Below are positions 61,539 to 64,000 of a stretch of DNA of 64,000 bases, piece after piece; the stretch's first letter is position 1, and every line of letters begins with the position of its first letter. A program made the translations under genes and the position numbers. Below the pieces are notes generated by a model that worked only from the letters and a program-made list of their open reading frames with translations, ran no database searches and was not told the origin of the DNA. Source of the DNA: Isochrysis galbana (Eukaryota > Haptophyta > Isochrysidales > Isochrysidaceae); contig CM030944.1 of assembly GCA_018136815.1 (NCBI GenBank), positions 744,456-808,455 of the forward strand. The letters are read 5' to 3'.

Positions 61539-62339
61539 TGAGCAGCTTTTTCTGCAGCCAGCAGAATGTATTTCATTGCCTTGAAGGAGTCCAATTTATG
61601 GGTTGCGTGACATTCGCAGTCATTTCCAGATGAACGCCCGACTATGACGTTGACGTTTACATTGTGTCTAGCTCGTGCCGCATTGAAATAGAATTGCGCG
61701 ATTTTGCCTCGTTTATGCCGTGCTGCCACCTCGAAGGCTTTCGGCGCGTGATTCATCTTGTTGATTTTGTTCTTGCTTCACTTGCCTCTCGAAGTAAGAA
61801 GTTGAAGTTAGATCTCGTCACTTGCTTCTCCCGTGCGTCACAGGGTCAGTGTTTTGAGCGCATACCTCCGTACTTACCACAGCTACTACCACAGCTACCG
61901 TACTTAAATTCCTTGTGCCAAGCGTGTGATGACGAATTCTTTCCTCATAGTCTATGGAGCCGGTAGCCTTGTGCTTGAGTGTTTGTGGCTTGTAGTTATA
62001 GCTATACCTTACTGATGTAGTTGTCTGTTGGTTGATTGCATTAAGTTATCGTGTGCGCAACTATAATAGTAAAACAACTGAGCGTTGGTACCACTATTCC
62101 CACTAACCCGGTACTATCACGACACCCCTCAGCGCACTTGCCCACACGCCTTAAAGTGACCACCACACTTCTCTCCTCATCTTCCACCAACAGCGGCGTC
62201 CTCGCTCCTCGCCATGGGCCAGTACTTTGTCTTCCTCGCCAAGCGACTCGGTCACCGCACCTACGAGGAGATCCGGAGCCCAGCCCTCAAGTTCTGCGAA
62301 CACATACCTAGCGTGCGTGCCTAGCGACGAGGAAAGTCG
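61539..62339. other. 3' flank; no firm gene
   Basis: 61850-62040 is AT-rich with TACTTACCACAGCTAC repeats. A 36-residue frame from ATG 62213 (MGQYFVFLAKRLGHRTYEEI) lies about 60 bp upstream of the element ORF remnant and may be part of it. Confidence 0.35.
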
Positions 62340-62751
62340 AAAGTCTTCGACACCATAGACGCAATCGCCGACTACACCCCAAACCCGAATAGGTCTCGCA
62401 AGCAGAAAGTGAGAGATAGACTATATTTGCATATTCGAATGCGAATACCCCCGACAGCTTGAAAACTCTCTACATAATAGCTTGGAGATACATAATAAGA
62501 GACTTCTACAGAGTAGACTACGAGTAGAATTCGAGTCATACAAATATCACTACATACCAGTCCTAGAATCCACGCTGATAAGGTTCACTACCCTGGTGAG
62601 GGGCCTTGCCCCGCTGAACGCCCATCGCCCAATGCGCACTCGCACGGCGGCCCAAGGCAGAAAACCCAAACTCAAAAAACCGGCGGAGCTCGGAGCTCAG
62701 CACTCCGCACTCCCATCTTCAAAGAAGATGACAAGGGCGAGCTTAAAATGA
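62340..62751 (+). pseudogene. mobile-element ORF remnant, paralogue of 41690-42158
   Basis: The frame reads FDTIDAIADYTPNPNRSRKQ, then after a frame change KTLYIIAWRYIIRDFYRVDY, and stops at TAG 62525. A later frame (62482-62751) covers a segment shared with 41960-42000 (ARTAAQGRKPKLK versus ARTAQAGMGRQPKK). At least two frame breaks exist. The family is unknown. Confidence 0.5.
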
Positions 62752-63439
62752 ACGACAACCTCGGCCTAGTGGCGACAGCACTCGGCCTCGCCGTGAGACT
62801 TGCCTGAGGTCAGGGCACACCTCCCTCCCCGAGTAAACCCCTCGCGGAAACAAAATTACCACAAGCGAGAGACAACCCATCAACGACGAAACACCCGCGT
62901 CTGTCGCATTCATCCTAGATGATGCGATTTCCAGGCTCTTGTTTCCAGGTCCTTCGCCGTGAGGCCACACGGTGAAGCTCAGGTACATCTAGGTTGGTAG
63001 GATTCGTCCCTAGCGACCTAGAATTCGGGTTCTCGTTTCGTTCCTTCTAGCCTGTTTGTCAGGTCTAGATTCCAGGTTTCCTCCTTTCGGGCAATCTTGA
63101 CCCAATGGAGCCAGGTCGCCTGTTGCTTGCCGTGTGCTTGTCTCAGGCTCTCGGGTTACCTTGTGAAGGCTTGTTTAGCTTCTTGCAAGGCTTGTCGTTT
63201 CTGGTTGGGTTCCGGTTCTTTCTTGGGACTTGCGCTAACTTTCGTTGTCGTCCAGGCCTGTTCTTCGCAGGTTCTGCTTGGCCTGGTTAGGGATTCGTTG
63301 CCTTCCCGCGTTTGGCGTTCGCGTTGGCGTTCGGAAATTTCCTCTCACATTCCCTAGGTCCGCTACCCTTGGCTTGTAGGTCCTTGCTTCTTTCTTCTCG
63401 GTCAAGGTTTTGGCGAGCGAGTCGGTTGCTCTATCCGCT
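62752..63439. other. no gene recognised
   Basis: Mixed-composition DNA leading into the leader-type repeat. The plus-strand frames at 63097-63357 are Cys/Leu-rich without a domain. Confidence 0.35.
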
Positions 63440-64000
63440 CGAGATTTGAGGTTTAATTTGCCATCTCCCCTTGGAGATCAATGTAGGTTCGCTTCTTAGG
63501 TGAGGGAATCTTTCCCCTTGATGCAAGTTACATGCAAGCCCTTGGCCCCTTTCTTTGGTGTTTCTTCCCCTTGGTTGCTACTCAGGGTTGTTCGTTAGAA
63601 GCGTCTAGAAGGTTCACGCTCAACGGCAAGATTTCTTCCGTCGTGAAGATATCTCGTTGCGATCTATATCCGAAGTGATCGCCGTGGTCGCGCGACATGA
63701 CGCTCCCCTTCGGACTCTCCGCTACGTGGGAAGTTACAACGGAGACACGCTCCGGCCGTCGCTGCGGAGTCTCTCTCTCTCTCGCTCTCTCTCTCCGTCT
63801 CTCGCGACGTGTTTGAGTTATCGGTGATTTGGGGTCGCGGTTGCTTGATAATTTGCTTGGTTTGGGTGAATGGCTCCGGTGTGTTCGTGAGTCGGTGTAT
63901 CCTGTTGTTCTCAGCTTCGTTGTCCGTCGTTGTTCGCTGCGTCGCTGCACTCTAGCAGCCTAGGCTCCCTCCCTGAGGGAAGAGTTCTTTGTAGGTCTAA
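63440..64000 (+). repeat. leader-type repeat, diverged copy at the window edge
   Basis: This shares TTTGCCATCTCCCCTTGGAG, GTTGCTACTC and CTCGCGACGTGTTTGAGTTA with 52430-52850 and with the inverse of 14540-14960. It is more diverged than those two copies. The match ends near 63955, where other sequence takes over to the window edge. Confidence 0.7.

Overview
The window is nuclear DNA from a eukaryotic microbe. It contains an intact histone H4, a Golgi Qa-SNARE, an Eco1/ESCO cohesin acetyltransferase, a TRIC cation channel and an RCC1 protein with PG-rich motifs. Two genes have short GT-AG introns (98 and 118 nt); the others are single open frames. Several proteins begin with hydrophobic leaders (starts at 7836, 16162, 31621). 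High GC, few introns and such leaders fit a unicellular alga, perhaps with a complex plastid (haptophyte or stramenopile type). That placement is inference; no plastid marker gene is present.

Layout. 0-2 kb: a 2-oxoglutarate/Fe(II) oxygenase (minus). 2-11.3 kb: mobile-element debris, including two short hAT elements with exact 8-bp target duplications and two decayed hAT transposase C-termini, around one small secretory/membrane protein gene (7297-7836). 12 kb: histone H4. 13-15.3 kb: an inverted mobile-element copy. 15.7-16.8 kb: a 212-bp hAT MITE, then a membrane protein gene. 17-19.2 kb: two related mobile-element reading frames. 19.8-31.6 kb: one intronless gene for a 3944-residue modular repeat protein, the most striking object here. 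33.3-36.1 kb: a 2.8-kb foldback-like element enclosing a Ser-Pro-rich open frame. 36.7-39.2 kb: the RCC1/PG-rich protein. 40-42.5 kb: more element copies. 42.8-43.8 kb: Eco1/ESCO. 44.4-46.5 kb: a host gene split by a nested transposon insertion whose removal restores the frame. 46.9-48.0 kb: syntaxin-5/Sed5. 50.4-51.3 kb: a short-chain dehydrogenase. 52-55.2 kb: the fullest copy of a mobile element, with leader, TATA-bearing module and a phage-type DNA methyltransferase-like gene. 56.4-57.2 kb: a cysteine-type glutathione S-transferase. 58.5 kb: a 100-N assembly gap. 59.8-61.5 kb: a divergent pair, TRIC channel and small membrane protein. 62-64 kb: further element copies.

The host genes are unrelated housekeeping genes and form no pathway or operon. 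Between them the DNA is a mosaic of at least six repeat families in both orientations, plus long purine/pyrimidine tracts that lie against several start codons. All comparisons were made by eye; no database search was run.
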